Translations under genes and position numbers: made by a program
Assembly (NCBI GenBank): GCA_001449105.1
Contig: LNIY01000035.1
Coordinates: 41,178-105,177 of the forward strand
Source: Caulobacter vibrioides
GTDB lineage: Bacteria > Pseudomonadota > Alphaproteobacteria > Caulobacterales > Caulobacteraceae
Length of the DNA: 64,000 nt
Direction: 5' to 3'
The notes under the pieces: model-generated
What the model saw: only the letters and a program-made list of their open reading frames with translations
The model's database searches: none
Told to the model about the DNA's origin: nothing
In this document: positions 1 through 9,693 of the stretch, in pieces
How positions within the stretch are numbered: the first letter of the stretch is position 1
Layout: every line of letters begins with the position of its first letter

Positions 1-2
1 TT

Positions 3-389
3 CGCCTGCTGGTGCGCCCGGCGCTGGAGGAATGGGCCGAGGCCAGACCGGCCGATCCCTGGCCGCTGGTCTGGCAGGCCCGCCTGTCGAGCGGCGGCTC
101 GACCTGGCATGCGCCGCCCGCGCCGTTCCTCCGCCAGGCCCTGGCCCGCGACCCGCTGTGCGTGCCCGCCCGGGTCGACCTCGTGCGGGCCATCCTGGCC
201 GACATCGCCTTTCACCAGCACGAACTGCCCGGCGTCTATCTGGGCGAGGCGGCCCAGGACCTGCTGGCCCTCGACGAGGCCGAGGATCTGTTGTCGGCCG
301 CCGACGAGGATGCACGCTTCGATCTTGGCCCCGAGATCATCTGGGCGCGAGCCGAGGCCAGGGGCTGGCTGGAACGGGCAGGGGGCTGA
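3..389 (+). CDS. Hypothetical protein, 5' end outside window
   Basis: The reading frame is open from the first bases of the window to a TGA at 387-389. The visible 128 residues are rich in Ala, Leu, Asp and Glu and look like helical-repeat (TPR-like) sequence, with segments such as RQALARDPLCVPARVDLVRAI. The GTG at 12-14 is preceded by in-frame codons with no nearby ribosome binding site, so the true start is probably upstream of the window. No family is recognised and no catalytic motif is visible. The next gene starts about 100 bp downstream on the same strand. Confidence 0.55.
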   Translation, partial: RLLVRPALEEWAEARPADPWPLVWQARLSSGGSTWHAPPAPFLRQALARDPLCVPARVDLVRAILADIAFHQHELPGVYLGEAAQDLLALDEAEDLLSAADEDARFDLGPEIIWARAEARGWLERAGG

Positions 390-485
390 CGCCTCTCCGC
401 GTGGCGGTTTCCCGTGACGTCGCGGCGGCGGGCCGTTCGCCCTTGGTCTCTAAGATGCCGCGTCCTGCGAGGGGAGAGTCGCATC

Positions 486-1280
486 GTGAAGACCATCGTG
501 ATCACCGGCAGCAGCCGCGGCATCGGCTTCGGGCTGGCGGAGGCCTTCCTCGAACGCGGCTGCCAGGTGGTGATCTCCGGCCGCAACGAGCGGGTGCTGG
601 CCGAAGCGCTGGCCAAGCTGGAAGCCACCGGCGGCGCGGTCGCCGCCAAGGCCTGCGACGTCAGCAAGGTCGCCGACCTGGAAGCCCTGTGGGACACCGC
701 CGTCGAGCGCTTCGGCGCGGTCGACGTCTGGATCAACAACGCCGGCTCGGTGTCGCCGCGCGTGCGCCTCGACAAGGTCGAGGAGGCCGAGATCGACGCT
801 GTGGTCGCCACCAACCTGCTGGGCGTCATCAAGGCCAGCAAGCTGGCCATGATCCGCATGCTGGCCCAGCCGGGCGGCGGCGCGATCTACAATTTCGAGG
901 GCTTCGGCAGCGACGGCATGACGGCCTCGGGCCTGACGCTGTACGGCGCCACCAAGCGGGCGGTGACCTACTTCACCAAGTCGATGGGCAAGGAGCTGGA
1001 GGGCACCAGCGTGCGCATGGGCACGATCAGCCCCGGCATCGTCGCCACCGACCTGTTGCAGTCGGAGATGCGCGACGCCTCGGACGCCGACCGCGCCAAG
1101 TCGATGAAGCTCTACAACATCCTCGGCGATCGCGTCGAAACCGTCGCGCCGTTCATCGCCGACGGCGTGCTGAAGGGCGAGGCCACGGCCGCGCCGGTGC
1201 GCTGGCTGACCATGCCCAAGGCCATGGGCCGATTCATGACCGCCGGCTTCAAGAAGCGCGACATCTTTTCGGAGGCGTAA
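486..1280 (+). CDS. Short-chain dehydrogenase/reductase (SDR)
   Basis: A 264-residue NAD(P)-dependent oxidoreductase of the classical SDR fold; the substrate is unknown. The cofactor motif TGSSRGIG sits near residues 7-14, NNAG follows in the fourth strand region, and the catalytic pair appears as YGATK. I start at the GTG at 486 because a GAGGGGAGAG ribosome binding site lies just before it and the SDR fold begins at once (VKTIVITGSS). A longer frame from 414 would add 24 residues unlike any SDR N-terminus. It converges on the MucR-type gene, whose stop is 9 bp away. Confidence 0.85.
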   Translation: MKTIVITGSSRGIGFGLAEAFLERGCQVVISGRNERVLAEALAKLEATGGAVAAKACDVSKVADLEALWDTAVERFGAVDVWINNAGSVSPRVRLDKVEEAEIDAVVATNLLGVIKASKLAMIRMLAQPGGGAIYNFEGFGSDGMTASGLTLYGATKRAVTYFTKSMGKELEGTSVRMGTISPGIVATDLLQSEMRDASDADRAKSMKLYNILGDRVETVAPFIADGVLKGEATAAPVRWLTMPKAMGRFMTAGFKKRDIFSEA

Positions 1281-1289
1281 GGAGGGCCT

Positions 1290-1733
1290 TTACGCCCTCC
1301 GGCGCACGCCCTTGCCCAGACCGATCTGCTTGGCGAAGTCCGAGCGCCGCGCGGCGTAGGCCGGGGCGACCATCGGGTAGTCCGACGGCAGGCCCCATTT
1401 GCGGCGATAGTCCTCGGGGCTCATGTCGTAGTGCGAGCGCAGGTAGCGCTTGAGCATCTTCAGCTTCTTACCGTCCTCCAGGCAGACGATGTAGTCGTGC
1501 TGCACCGAGCGGGAGACGGGAACGGCGGGCTTCTGCTTCTCGGCCGGCTTGGCCGCGACGGGCTCGCCGTTGAGGCCTTGCAGGGCGCCATGGACGGTGC
1601 GGATCAGCTCTGGCACCGCGGTCTGGGAAATCTTGTTCTGTCCGACATAGGCCGCGACGATGCTCGCGCTCAGCGCCAGCAGGTCGGTGTCGTCCGAAGC
1701 GTCCGACCCCGTTTCGCCGTGTGAAACCGCCAT
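1290..1733 (-). CDS. mucR: MucR/Ros family transcriptional regulator
   Basis: A 147-residue DNA-binding protein of the alphaproteobacterial Ros/MucR family, which binds AT-rich promoter DNA; in Caulobacter, MucR proteins act in cell-cycle control. The zinc-finger region reads DYIVCLEDGKKLKMLKRYL then SHYDMSPEDYRRKWGLP, the family signature. The position of the second cysteine of the Ros C-x2-C pair is not Cys (CLED), so the metal site is incomplete or built differently. The ATG at 1731-1733 is chosen because a GGGCGAG ribosome binding site lies 6 bases upstream. The C-terminus is basic (GKGVRRRA). It is divergent from glyA. Confidence 0.85.
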   Translation of the reverse strand: MAVSHGETGSDASDDTDLLALSASIVAAYVGQNKISQTAVPELIRTVHGALQGLNGEPVAAKPAEKQKPAVPVSRSVQHDYIVCLEDGKKLKMLKRYLRSHYDMSPEDYRRKWGLPSDYPMVAPAYAARRSDFAKQIGLGKGVRRRA

Positions 1734-1937
1734 ACGCATCTCGCCCGTTCTATTCGTTTGCACTCGAAATCACTCGGCGCGGCGGCAACACCCCGCCGAG
1801 GTTCGTGACCAACGCATGGTTACCGTCGCGGTTCCGTCATTGATCGCGGCGCGAAGGACGCTAAAGAGAGCGCCGTCGACTCCCGCTGCCGGGAGCGCGC
1901 CGCACAAATCCCAGCCGCCCGCCCCAAGGAGCTGCCG

Positions 1938-3227
1938 ATGACGACCTCCACCGACCTGACCAAGTTCTTCGGCGCCGATCTTGCGACCGCCGACCGCGAC
2001 ATCTTCGATCGCATTGGTCGGGAGCTGGGTCGTCAGCAGAACCAGATCGAACTGATCGCCTCGGAAAACATCGTCTCGAAGGCGGTGCTGGAGGCCCAGG
2101 GCTCGATCCTGACCAACAAGTACGCCGAGGGCTATCCGGGCAAGCGCTACTACGGCGGCTGCGAATGGGTCGACGAGATCGAGACCATCGCCATCGAGCG
2201 CGCCAAGCAGCTGTTCGGCGCAGGCTTCGCCAACGTCCAGCCGCACTCGGGCTCGCAGGCCAACCAGTCGGTGTTCATGTCGCTGCTGCAGCCGGGCGAC
2301 ACCTTCATGGGCATGGACCTGGCCGCCGGCGGCCACCTGACCCACGGCTCGCCCGCCAACCAGTCGGGCAAGTGGTTCAAGCCGGTGTCCTACACCGTGC
2401 GCCAGCAGGACCAGCTGATCGACTACGACAATGTCGCCGAGGTCGCCCAGCGCGAGAAGCCCAAGCTGATCATCGCCGGCGGCAGCGCCTATAGCCGCGA
2501 GATCGACTTCGCCCGCTTCCGCGAGATCGCCGACAGCGTCGGCGCCTACCTGATGGTGGACATGGCCCACTTCGCGGGCCTGGTGGCCGGCGGTGTGTTC
2601 CCGAGCCCCGTCCCTCACGCCCACGTCGTCACCACCACCACCCACAAGACCCTGCGCGGCCCGCGCGGCGGCATGGTGCTGACCAACGACGAAGCCATCA
2701 TCAAGAAGGTCAACTCGGCCGTCTTCCCGGGCCTGCAAGGCGGCCCGCTGGAGCACGTCATCGCCGCCAAGGCCGTGGCCTTCGGTGAAGCGCTGCAGCC
2801 GGCCTTCAAGGAATACGCCGCTCAGATCATCGCCAACGCCAAGGCCCTGGCCGAAGCCCTGGGCAAGTCGGGCGTCAACATCGTTTCGGGCGGCACCGAC
2901 AGCCACCTGATGCTGGTCGACCTGCGTCCCAAGGGCGTGACCGGCCGTGACGCCGAGCACAGCCTCGAGCGCGCCCACATGACCTGCAACAAGAACGGCG
3001 TGCCGTTCGACACCGCGCCGTTCACGATCACCTCGGGCATCCGCCTGGGCACCCCGGCCGGCACCACCCGCGGCTTCAAGGAAGCCGAGTTCACCCGCGT
3101 GGGCGAGCTGATCGGCGAGGTCGTCAACGGCCTGGCCGCCAACGGTCCGGAAGGCAACGCCGCGGTCGAGGCCAAGGTGCGCGAGGAAGTCCTGGCCTTG
3201 ACGGCTCGGTTCCCGATCTACAACTAA
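1938..3227 (+). CDS. glyA: Serine hydroxymethyltransferase
   Basis: The cytosolic PLP enzyme interconverting serine and glycine with tetrahydrofolate, the main source of one-carbon units. The 429-residue length is normal for bacterial GlyA. The PLP lysine is in [14 protein letters not shown] (Lys about 237), and the N-terminal IELIASENI and [13 protein letters not shown] blocks are intact. CAAGGAG lies just before the ATG. The 200 bp upstream form a leader with a small hairpin (CTCCCGctgCCGGGAG type) that I cannot assign to any riboswitch class. nrdR follows after 32 bp and is probably co-transcribed. Confidence 0.97.
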   Translation: MTTSTDLTKFFGADLATADRDIFDRIGRELGRQQNQIELIASENIVSKAVLEAQGSILTNKYAEGYPGKRYYGGCEWVDEIETIAIERAKQLFGAGFANVQPHSGSQANQSVFMSLLQPGDTFMGMDLAAGGHLTHGSPANQSGKWFKPVSYTVRQQDQLIDYDNVAEVAQREKPKLIIAGGSAYSREIDFARFREIADSVGAYLMVDMAHFAGLVAGGVFPSPVPHAHVVTTTTHKTLRGPRGGMVLTNDEAIIKKVNSAVFPGLQGGPLEHVIAAKAVAFGEALQPAFKEYAAQIIANAKALAEALGKSGVNIVSGGTDSHLMLVDLRPKGVTGRDAEHSLERAHMTCNKNGVPFDTAPFTITSGIRLGTPAGTTRGFKEAEFTRVGELIGEVVNGLAANGPEGNAAVEAKVREEVLALTARFPIYN

Positions 3228-3259
3228 TGGCCTAAGGCCGCAGGGGAGGGCCCAAGATC

Positions 3260-3733
3260 ATGCGCTGCCCATTCTGCGGCCACGCCGAAAGCCAGGTGAA
3301 GGACAGCCGTCCGTCGGAAGACGGGGCGGCTATCCGCCGTCGTCGCCTCTGTCCGGAGTGCGGCGGTCGCTTCACGACCTTCGAACGCGTCCAGCTTCGT
3401 GAACTGATCATCGTCAAGCGGTCGGGCCGTCGCTCGCCGTTCGACCGCGACAAGCTGATGCGCTCGATCTCGCTGGCCACGCGCAAGCGCCCCATCGACG
3501 TCGAGCGGGTCGAGCGGATGGTCAACGGCATCGTCCGCCAGCTGGAAAGCCAGGGCGAGACCGAGCTGCAGTCGTCAGTCGTCGGCGAGATGGTGATGAA
3601 GGCCCTCAAGTCGCTCGATGACGTGGCCTATGTGCGTTACGCCTCGGTTTACCGCGATTTCCGGGAAACCAGCGATTTCGCGAAGTTTTTGGGCGAAGAA
3701 GGCTTGAGCGACGTCGCCGAAGACGAGCTATAG
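3260..3733 (+). CDS. nrdR: Transcriptional repressor NrdR
   Basis: An ATP/dATP-sensing repressor of ribonucleotide reductase genes, 157 residues. The N-terminal zinc ribbon uses C3, C6, C31 and C34 (MRCPFC and CPECGG), followed by an ATP-cone domain from about residue 46 to 136 beginning [18 protein letters not shown] purine-rich GGGGAGGGC precedes the ATG. It lies between glyA and ribH, a common alphaproteobacterial position (glyA-nrdR-rib-nusB). Confidence 0.96.
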   Translation: MRCPFCGHAESQVKDSRPSEDGAAIRRRRLCPECGGRFTTFERVQLRELIIVKRSGRRSPFDRDKLMRSISLATRKRPIDVERVERMVNGIVRQLESQGETELQSSVVGEMVMKALKSLDDVAYVRYASVYRDFRETSDFAKFLGEEGLSDVAEDEL

Positions 3734-3814
3734 GCGCATTCTACGATTCGATTTTTCGGGTCGGCGTGAGACGGCCCAATGAGGCCTCCCGTCCGCCCAG
3801 GAGTTCAGAGGCAT

Positions 3815-4279
3815 ATGGTGGAAGACAGGATTCGTCTGCTGATCGTCGAGGGGCGCCGTTATTCGGGCCTTTCCGACGCGCTGCTGGCCGGCGCCGTGCA
3901 GGCGATCGAGGCGCAAGGCGCGGAGTACGAGGTCGTCACCGTGTCCGACGCCCTGCAGATCCCGGCCGCCATCGCCATCGCCGAAGAGGCCGGCAAGGGC
4001 CCGTCGGGCGTGCGCTATGACGGCTACATCGCGCTTGGCGTGGTCGTGCGCGGCGAGACCTACCACTTCGAGATCGTGTCCAACGAGACCGCCCGCGGCC
4101 TGCAGGACCTGGCCGTCGGAAAAAGGTTGGCCATTGGTTACGGCGTGTTGACGGTTGATGACGAGGATCAGGCCTGGAATCGCGCGCGCCTCTCGCAGGG
4201 CGACCGCGGGGGCCAAGCCGCTCGAGAATGCCTGGAGATCGTGGGATTGAAGCGTCAGCTGTCGGGACAAGCGCGATGA
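3815..4279 (+). CDS. ribH: 6,7-dimethyl-8-ribityllumazine synthase
   Basis: Penultimate enzyme of riboflavin synthesis, condensing the ribitylamino-uracil with dihydroxybutanone phosphate. Family blocks are visible: [15 protein letters not shown] near the N-terminus, the substrate loop [14 protein letters not shown], and [12 protein letters not shown]. The usual GA(F/W)E(I/L)P block is altered to SDALQIP. The start is the ATG at 3815, preceded by GGAG and GAGG; the upstream in-frame extension has no family similarity. ribD, ribE and ribBA are not present between nrdR and ribH. Its stop overlaps the nusB start as ATGA, implying translational coupling. Confidence 0.93.
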   Translation: MVEDRIRLLIVEGRRYSGLSDALLAGAVQAIEAQGAEYEVVTVSDALQIPAAIAIAEEAGKGPSGVRYDGYIALGVVVRGETYHFEIVSNETARGLQDLAVGKRLAIGYGVLTVDDEDQAWNRARLSQGDRGGQAARECLEIVGLKRQLSGQAR

Positions 4280-4731
4280 GCAAGCGCATCCAGCCCCGTT
4301 CCGTTTCGCGTCTGGCGGCCGTCCAGGCCCTTTATCAGATGGAAGTCTCCGGCGCCGGCGTCGACGCCGTGGTTCGCGAATTCTCCGAGCACCGCTTCGA
4401 CCGCGCCGTCGAGGACTCCGAAGGCGCGCAACTGGCGCAGGCCGACGAGACCTTTTTCGCCGACCTGGTGAAGGGCGTCGTCTCCAAGCAGGCGATCATC
4501 GATCCGGCCATCGTGCGCCGCCTGGCCTCGGGCTGGAAGCTTGAGCGCCTGGACGCCACCGCCCGCGCCGTGCTGCGTGCCGGCGCCTACGAGCTGATGA
4601 ACCGCCCGGACGTTCCGACCGAGGTGGTGATCGACGAGTACGTCGAGATCGCCAAGTCGTTCTTCGAGGGGCCGGAAGCCGGCTTCATCAACGGCGCCCT
4701 GGACGCCATCGCGCGTGACGCCCGAGTCTGA
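4276..4731 (+). CDS. nusB: Transcription antitermination protein NusB
   Basis: RNA-binding antitermination factor that acts with NusE/S10 at boxA of rRNA operons. 151 residues of the all-helical NusB fold; typical segments are [16 protein letters not shown] at the N-terminus and [17 protein letters not shown] with [11 protein letters not shown] at the C-terminus. The ATG at 4276 overlaps the ribH stop by 4 bp, which fixes the start better than the in-frame codon at 4228. The 3' end overlaps thiL by 17 bp. Confidence 0.95.
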   Translation: MSKRIQPRSVSRLAAVQALYQMEVSGAGVDAVVREFSEHRFDRAVEDSEGAQLAQADETFFADLVKGVVSKQAIIDPAIVRRLASGWKLERLDATARAVLRAGAYELMNRPDVPTEVVIDEYVEIAKSFFEGPEAGFINGALDAIARDARV

Positions 4732-5791
4732 CGACGACTGGTTCGACGACCCCGCCCCGGCGACGGTGGCGGAGGACGACGAGTCGTGGTTCGACGACGT
4801 CCCCCCGGCGGCCGCGCCGTCGGGTCCGGACGAGTTCGAGCTGATCGCGACCCATCTGCGTCCGCTGACCAACGGCGACCCGGCCGCGCTCGACCTGCTG
4901 GACGACGCGGCGGTGCTGCCCTCGCGCCCCGGCCATGACCTGGTGATCACCAAGGACGCCATGGTCGCCGGCGTGCACTTCCTGGCCGGCGAGGATCTCG
5001 ACATCGTCGCGCGCCGCCTGCTGCGCACCAACCTGTCCGACCTGGCGGCCAAGGGCGCCGAGCCCTACGGCTACTTCCTGGCCGTCGGCTGGCCCTCGGG
5101 CACGACCACCGAGGACCGCGAGACCTTCGCCCGCGGTCTGGCCGAGGACGGCGACACCTACGGGATCAATCTCCTGGGCGGCGACACCGTCACCACCTCG
5201 GGCGCCTTGTTCGTCTCGGCGACGCTGCTGGGCTGGGTTCCGCAGGGCGGGGCCGTCCTGCGCCGCGGCGCCAAGGCCGGCGACCGCCTGATGGTCAGCG
5301 GCAGCATCGGCGACGGCTGGCTGGGCCTGCTGGCCCACTGGGGCGAGGTCGAGGACCCCGACGGCGGTCTCGTACGCCGTTATCGTACGCCCGCGCCGCG
5401 TCTGGCCCTGCGCGAGGCCCTGCGCCAGTACGCTCACGCCGCCGCCGACGTTTCCGACGGCCTGCTGGCCGACGCCGGCCACATCGCCAAGGCCAGCGGC
5501 TTGCAGGTCAAGGTCGACCTCGACCGCCTGCCGCTGTCGACCGGCGCCCGCGCCTGGCTGGAAGCCCAGCCCGAGCGCGGCGAGGCTCGCATGTCGCTGG
5601 CTTCGGGCGGCGACGACTACGAGGTCGTTTGCGCCGTTCCCGCCGCCGACGTCGCCGCCTTCCAGGCCGCCGCCTTCGCCGCCGGCCTGCCGGTGCGTGA
5701 CATCGGCGAGTTCGTCGAAGGCGAGGGGGTCTGCGCCCTGTTCAAGGGCAAGGACATCACTCCCAAGCGCCTGGGCTGGCTGCACGGCTGA
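4715..5791 (+). CDS. thiL: Thiamine-monophosphate kinase with acidic N-terminal extension
   Basis: ATP-dependent phosphorylation of thiamine monophosphate to the pyrophosphate cofactor. The conserved core starts near residue 38 ([13 protein letters not shown]) and contains [35 protein letters not shown] and SGGDDYE. Family members usually begin about at the FELI segment. Here about 37 extra residues carry two related acidic boxes, DDDWFDD and DDESWFDD. The GTG at 4715 lies inside the nusB end; no internal ATG gives a better start. Part of nrdR-ribH-nusB-thiL. Confidence 0.93.
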   Translation: MTPESDDDWFDDPAPATVAEDDESWFDDVPPAAAPSGPDEFELIATHLRPLTNGDPAALDLLDDAAVLPSRPGHDLVITKDAMVAGVHFLAGEDLDIVARRLLRTNLSDLAAKGAEPYGYFLAVGWPSGTTTEDRETFARGLAEDGDTYGINLLGGDTVTTSGALFVSATLLGWVPQGGAVLRRGAKAGDRLMVSGSIGDGWLGLLAHWGEVEDPDGGLVRRYRTPAPRLALREALRQYAHAAADVSDGLLADAGHIAKASGLQVKVDLDRLPLSTGARAWLEAQPERGEARMSLASGGDDYEVVCAVPAADVAAFQAAAFAAGLPVRDIGEFVEGEGVCALFKGKDITPKRLGWLHG

Positions 5792-5849
5792 TCCGGCCCG
5801 ATCCTGCTCGGTAGCGAAGCCTCAAGCCTTGTCGGTTAATGGCTCGGGC

Positions 5850-6368
5850 ATGACCCGTTCCGTTCTATCCCGTCGCGCCGTCTTGGCGTTCGCCGCGCCG
5901 CTGGCGCTGTGCGCCGCGCCCGCCTTCGCCTCCGGCAAGGAGAAGAAGAAGGAGGGCGAGAAGGAAAAGGAAGATCCGGTGATCAAGCTGGGCTCGATGG
6001 CCCTGCCGATCGTCGTCGAGGGGCGGTTGATCAACTACATCTTCGTCGAGCTGTCGCTGACCTTGCCGCCGACCGGCGATGTCACCGCCTTCGCCGGCAA
6101 GGAGCCGCTGTTGCGCGACGCCCTGGTGCGCGCAGCCCACAAGCAGCCGCTGAACAAGCCGGGCAGCTACGTCCTGCTCGACGAGGGCAAGGTGAAGGCC
6201 ATCGTCATGCGCGAGGCCGTCGCCCTGGTCGGCAAGGGCAAGGTCGCCGCGGTGACCATCGGCAAGCAGACGCCGCGCAATTTCGTGCCGCCGCCCAGGC
6301 CGGCGCCGAAGGCGGCCGCCAGGCCGTCGGCGCCGCCGCCCGTCGATTCGGCTCCGATCATCCCCTGA
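5850..6368 (+). CDS. Exported protein of unknown function
   Basis: 172 residues starting at the ATG at 5850. The N-terminus MTRSVLSRRAVLAFAAPLAL ending CAAPAFASG is a signal peptide; the SRRAVLAF stretch resembles a twin-arginine signal but has no further Tat features. A charged Lys/Glu run (EKKKEGEKEKE) follows, then a compact domain of about 100 residues (KLGSMALPIVVEGRLINYIFVELSL). The tail is Pro/Ala-rich. The layout is faintly like FliL-type periplasmic domains, but I cannot assign it. Probably periplasmic. The longer in-frame ORF upstream overlaps thiL and is not supported. Confidence 0.7.
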   Translation: MTRSVLSRRAVLAFAAPLALCAAPAFASGKEKKKEGEKEKEDPVIKLGSMALPIVVEGRLINYIFVELSLTLPPTGDVTAFAGKEPLLRDALVRAAHKQPLNKPGSYVLLDEGKVKAIVMREAVALVGKGKVAAVTIGKQTPRNFVPPPRPAPKAAARPSAPPPVDSAPIIP

Positions 6369-6547
6369 GGCGTCGCGAACGCCGTTCTCGCAAGCGGTTG
6401 CGCGCTAGGCTTGTGGATGTCAGTGTTTCCCCCTGGCGCCGATGTCGGGGCCAGATCAGGGAGCTTCGAGGGGGAATGAGGCCCTAAGGCCCGCCCGCCG
6501 CTCCTGGCCTGGGGCGGTCGTTGATGCGCCATGGTCAGGAACCGCGA

Positions 6548-6573
6548 CCCCTCGTGATTGAAACACGAAGGGG
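6548..6573 (+). promoter_or_regulatory. Hairpin covering the hppA ribosome binding site
   Basis: CCCCTCGTG (6548-6556) pairs with CACGAAGGGG (6564-6573) with one bulged base and a 7-nt loop. The second arm contains the purine-rich GAAGGGG that serves as ribosome binding site for the ATG at 6584. Such a structure could limit translation initiation. Whether it is regulated cannot be seen. Confidence 0.4.
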
Positions 6574-6583
6574 CAAAACACCC

Positions 6584-8719
6584 ATGAGTTCTTGGCTTTA
6601 CGTAGCCATCGGCGCCGGGCTTCTAGCGGTGCTGTATGGCGCGGTTCAGACCGCCAGGCTTTTGAAGGCCTCGCCGGGCGATGCGAAGATGCAGGAAATC
6701 GCCGCGGCCATTCAGGAAGGCGCTCAGGCCTATCTGAACCGTCAGTACACGACCATCGCCATCGTCGGCGTCGTGGTCGTGGCTTTGCTCGCTTTCTTCT
6801 TCAAGGGCTGGGAGCAGCCGGTGGGCTTCGCGCTGGGCGCGATCCTGTCGGGGCTGGCGGGTTTCGCCGGCATGCTGATCTCGGTTCGCGCCAACGTGCG
6901 CACCGCCCAGGCCTCGTCCGAGAGCCTGGCCAAGGGCCTGTCCATGGCCTTCACCTCCGGCGCCGTGACCGGCATGCTGGTGGCGGGCTTCGCCCTGATC
7001 GGGGTGGCGGGCTATTTCGCCCTGCTGCTGTCGGTCGGCCATGAGGGCACCGATCGCGTCGTCATCGACTCCCTGGTGGCGCTGGGCTTCGGCGCCAGCC
7101 TGATCTCGATCTTTGCCCGGCTGGGCGGCGGCATCTTCACCAAGGGCGCCGACGTGGGCGGCGATCTCGTCGGCAAGGTCGAGGCGGGCATTCCCGAAGA
7201 CGACCCCCGCAACGCCGCGACCATCGCCGACAACGTGGGCGACAACGTCGGCGACTGCGCCGGCATGGCCGCCGACCTGTTCGAGACCTATGCGGTGACC
7301 ACGGTCGCCACCATGGTGCTGGCGGCGATCTTCTTCACCGGCACGGACGTCGTCGGCTCGATGATGCTGCTGCCGCTGGCCATCTGCGCCGTGTGCATCG
7401 TCACCTCGATCGTCGGCGCCTTCTTCGTCCGCCTGGGCAAGAAGAACAACATCATGGGCGCCCTTTACCAGGGCCTGATCGTCACCGGCCTGCTGTCGAT
7501 CCCGGCGGTGTGGTGGGTGATTCACCAACTGGTCCCGACCTCGATCGAGCTCGACGGCCGGCTGTTCACCGCCGACAACCTGTTCTACTGCGGCCTCGTC
7601 GGCCTGGCGGTGACGGCGCTGATCGTGGTGATCACCGAGTACTACACCGGCACGGGCTTCCGTCCGGTGAAGTCGGTGGCCCAGGCGTCGGTGTCCGGCC
7701 ACGGCACCAACGTCATCCAGGGCCTGGCCATGTCGCTGGAGTCCACGGCCCTGCCGGCCCTGACGATCATCGTCGGCATCGTCGTGACCTATAATCTGGC
7801 GGGCCTGTTCGGCATCGCCATCGCCACCACCACCATGCTGTCCCTGGCCGGCTTCATCGTCGCCCTGGACGCCTTCGGGCCGGTCACCGACAACGCCGGC
7901 GGCATCGCCGAGATGGCCGGTCTTCCGCCCGAGGTCCGCGTCACCACCGACGCCCTCGACGCGGTCGGCAACACCACCAAGGCCGTCACCAAGGGCTACG
8001 CCATCGGTTCGGCGGGCCTGGGGGCGCTGGTGCTGTTCGCGGCCTATACCGAGGACCTGAAGTTCTTCTCCGAGAACGCCGCTCCCGGCAGCTTCTTCGA
8101 CGGCATGGGCGCGGTCAGCTTCGACCTGTCCAACCCCTATGTCGTGGTCGGCCTGCTGTTCGGCGGCCTGCTGCCGTTCCTGTTCGGCGGCCTGTCGATG
8201 ACCGCTGTCGGCCGCGCGGCCGAGTCGGTGGTGGCGGAGGTCCGTCGCCAGTTCCGCGACAACCCGGGCATCATGACCTACGAGACCAAGCCCGAATACG
8301 GCAAGGCCGTGGACATCCTGACCAAGGCAGCCATCCGCGAGATGATCGTGCCGTCCCTGCTGCCGGTGGTCTCGCCGGTGGTGCTGTTCTTCGTCATCAA
8401 AGCCATCGCCGGCAAGGTCGACGCCTTCGCCAGCCTCGGCGCCATGCTGATGGGGGTGATCGTCACCGGCCTGTTCGTCGCCATCTCGATGACCAGCGGC
8501 GGCGGCGCCTGGGACAACGCCAAGAAGGTGATCGAGGAAGGCTTCACCGACAAGGACGGCGTCCTGCACAAGAAGGGCGGCGACACCCACAAGGCCGCCG
8601 TCACCGGCGACACCGTCGGCGACCCCTACAAGGACACTTCGGGTCCCGCCGTGAACCCGATGATCAAGATCACCAACATCGTGGCCCTGCTGCTTCTGGC
8701 GGTGCTGGCCCACGGGTGA
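6584..8719 (+). CDS. hppA: Membrane pyrophosphatase, proton-pumping, K+-independent type
   Basis: An integral inner-membrane enzyme coupling pyrophosphate hydrolysis to ion pumping; 711 residues with about 16 hydrophobic segments. The substrate-binding blocks are present: [40 protein letters not shown] and [12 protein letters not shown]. The subfamily motif reads [10 protein letters not shown]: Lys and Thr at the two positions where K+-dependent enzymes have Ala and Gly. By the published rule this marks a K+-independent proton pump. The start is the ATG at 6584 ([12 protein letters not shown]), which opens the first membrane segment. Transcription ends at a strong terminator at 8742. Confidence 0.96.
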   Translation: MSSWLYVAIGAGLLAVLYGAVQTARLLKASPGDAKMQEIAAAIQEGAQAYLNRQYTTIAIVGVVVVALLAFFFKGWEQPVGFALGAILSGLAGFAGMLISVRANVRTAQASSESLAKGLSMAFTSGAVTGMLVAGFALIGVAGYFALLLSVGHEGTDRVVIDSLVALGFGASLISIFARLGGGIFTKGADVGGDLVGKVEAGIPEDDPRNAATIADNVGDNVGDCAGMAADLFETYAVTTVATMVLAAIFFTGTDVVGSMMLLPLAICAVCIVTSIVGAFFVRLGKKNNIMGALYQGLIVTGLLSIPAVWWVIHQLVPTSIELDGRLFTADNLFYCGLVGLAVTALIVVITEYYTGTGFRPVKSVAQASVSGHGTNVIQGLAMSLESTALPALTIIVGIVVTYNLAGLFGIAIATTTMLSLAGFIVALDAFGPVTDNAGGIAEMAGLPPEVRVTTDALDAVGNTTKAVTKGYAIGSAGLGALVLFAAYTEDLKFFSENAAPGSFFDGMGAVSFDLSNPYVVVGLLFGGLLPFLFGGLSMTAVGRAAESVVAEVRRQFRDNPGIMTYETKPEYGKAVDILTKAAIREMIVPSLLPVVSPVVLFFVIKAIAGKVDAFASLGAMLMGVIVTGLFVAISMTSGGGAWDNAKKVIEEGFTDKDGVLHKKGGDTHKAAVTGDTVGDPYKDTSGPAVNPMIKITNIVALLLLAVLAHG

Positions 8720-8741
8720 GGCGGCGGCCTTGCTAAGACGG

Positions 8742-8780
8742 AAACGCCCCGGGGCTCATGCTCCGGGGCGTTTTCTTTTT
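8742..8780 (+). terminator. Rho-independent terminator after hppA
   Basis: AAACGCCCCGG (8742-8752) pairs perfectly with CCGGGGCGTTT (8763-8773), followed by a T-rich run (TTTTCTTTTT). Confidence 0.92.
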
Positions 8781-8795
8781 CCGCCAACCCACGCT

Positions 8796-8938
8796 CGTCA
8801 TCCCGGCCGAAGCGTAGCGTAGAGCCGGGACCCAGGGGCCGCCGCATCGCGTCGACGACCGCCATTGGAGCTTGAGGCCAGCCACGGAGCCCAGTCCCCT
8901 AGGTCCCGGATAAGCCTTTCAGGCTTTCCGGGATGACG
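8796..8938. repeat. Palindromic intergenic repeat element (MITE-like)
   Basis: The ends are an 11-bp perfect inverted repeat, CGTCATCCCGG (8796-8806) and CCGGGATGACG (8928-8938). Inside are a second CCGGGACCC/GGTCCCGG pair and a short hairpin AAGCCTttcAGGCTT. It sits between the hppA terminator and the 3' end of the response regulator gene. The CGTCATCCCGG end sequence is familiar from dispersed intergenic repeats in Caulobacterales. No ORF is inside. Confidence 0.6.
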
Positions 8939-8957
8939 GGTGTGGTTGGCAAGGGGC

Positions 8958-9512
8958 TCAGTAGCACTCTTCCGGATCGAACGCGTGGTGCTCGGCCTCG
9001 CCGCCGAGCGCTGTCGGCGCCGGCTGGGCGCCGCGGCGTTCGTCGCCGGTGAAGTCGTGGTCGATGCGACGCCGGCGGCAGGGACCGAAATAGGCCTCGG
9101 TGCGGACGAAGTCGCGCGGGTTGTTGATGACTTCGTTGATCCGGTGCAGCACGCCGCGCGCGTTCAGCGGCTTGGCCAGGAACTCGGTCACCCCGGCCAT
9201 CCGCGCCTCGTCCAGGCTGCGGCGTGTGGCGTGGCCGGTCATCATGATGATCGGCGCATACGGGTTCGGGCTGGCCTGGGAGTTGCGGATCCAGTGCACG
9301 AACGACAGTCCGTCCACCGGCTGCATCATCAGGTCGGTGAACACGATGTCGACCTCGCGTTCGGAAAACAGCTTCAGCCCCTCGACGCCGTCGCCGGCCT
9401 CGAGAATGCGCCGCACCCCCGCGGACTTCAGGATCGCGGCCAGGATGCCGCGCATGTTGGCGTTGTCGTCGACGATGAGCATCGTCAACGCCCGCAGATC
9501 GAGCGCGCTCAC
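8958..9512 (-). CDS. CheY-like response regulator with arginine-rich C-terminal tail
   Basis: 184 residues from a GTG at 9512, preceded by GGGGGAGAAGG. The receiver domain has the acidic pair in MLIVDDNANMR, the phospho-acceptor Asp in DIVFTDLMMQ, the Thr in MMTGH and the Lys in FLAKPLN. About 55 residues follow with no output domain; they contain YFGPCRRRRIDHDFTGDERR and a His/Glu-rich end. It is thus a single-domain regulator with a basic patch, reminiscent of the arginine-rich tails of c-di-GMP-binding CheY-like proteins of Caulobacter; that comparison is inference. No histidine kinase lies nearby. Confidence 0.88.
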   Translation of the reverse strand: MSALDLRALTMLIVDDNANMRGILAAILKSAGVRRILEAGDGVEGLKLFSEREVDIVFTDLMMQPVDGLSFVHWIRNSQASPNPYAPIIMMTGHATRRSLDEARMAGVTEFLAKPLNARGVLHRINEVINNPRDFVRTEAYFGPCRRRRIDHDFTGDERRGAQPAPTALGGEAEHHAFDPEECY

Positions 9513-9693
9513 GACCTTCTCCCCCAGAGCAACCGACGCCAAGGTTGGGGCCCCGGCGCCGATCAGACGGGAAGGTTGTGATGGACGTGCTTGAGAAAAC
9601 GTTGATACGGCGACAAAAAGTCGCACGAAATCACACGCTTATAGTCAAGCTTCGGTAAGGTTGAAGTGTCGGTTAACCGACTTAATCGTCAGC

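Noticed and set aside
19..1453. A 473-codon arginine-rich plus-strand frame spanning the window start and the SDR gene.
   Set aside because: Out-of-frame shadow; the SDR frame carries all family motifs.
1764..1937. Riboswitch upstream of glyA.
   Set aside because: A small hairpin exists, but no conserved core of a glycine, SAM, ZTP or THF riboswitch could be matched.
6623..8713. A 696-codon open frame on the minus strand through hppA.
   Set aside because: It mirrors the codon bias of the sense gene (His/Asp/Gly/Gln-rich) and has no domain. hppA on the plus strand is unmistakable.
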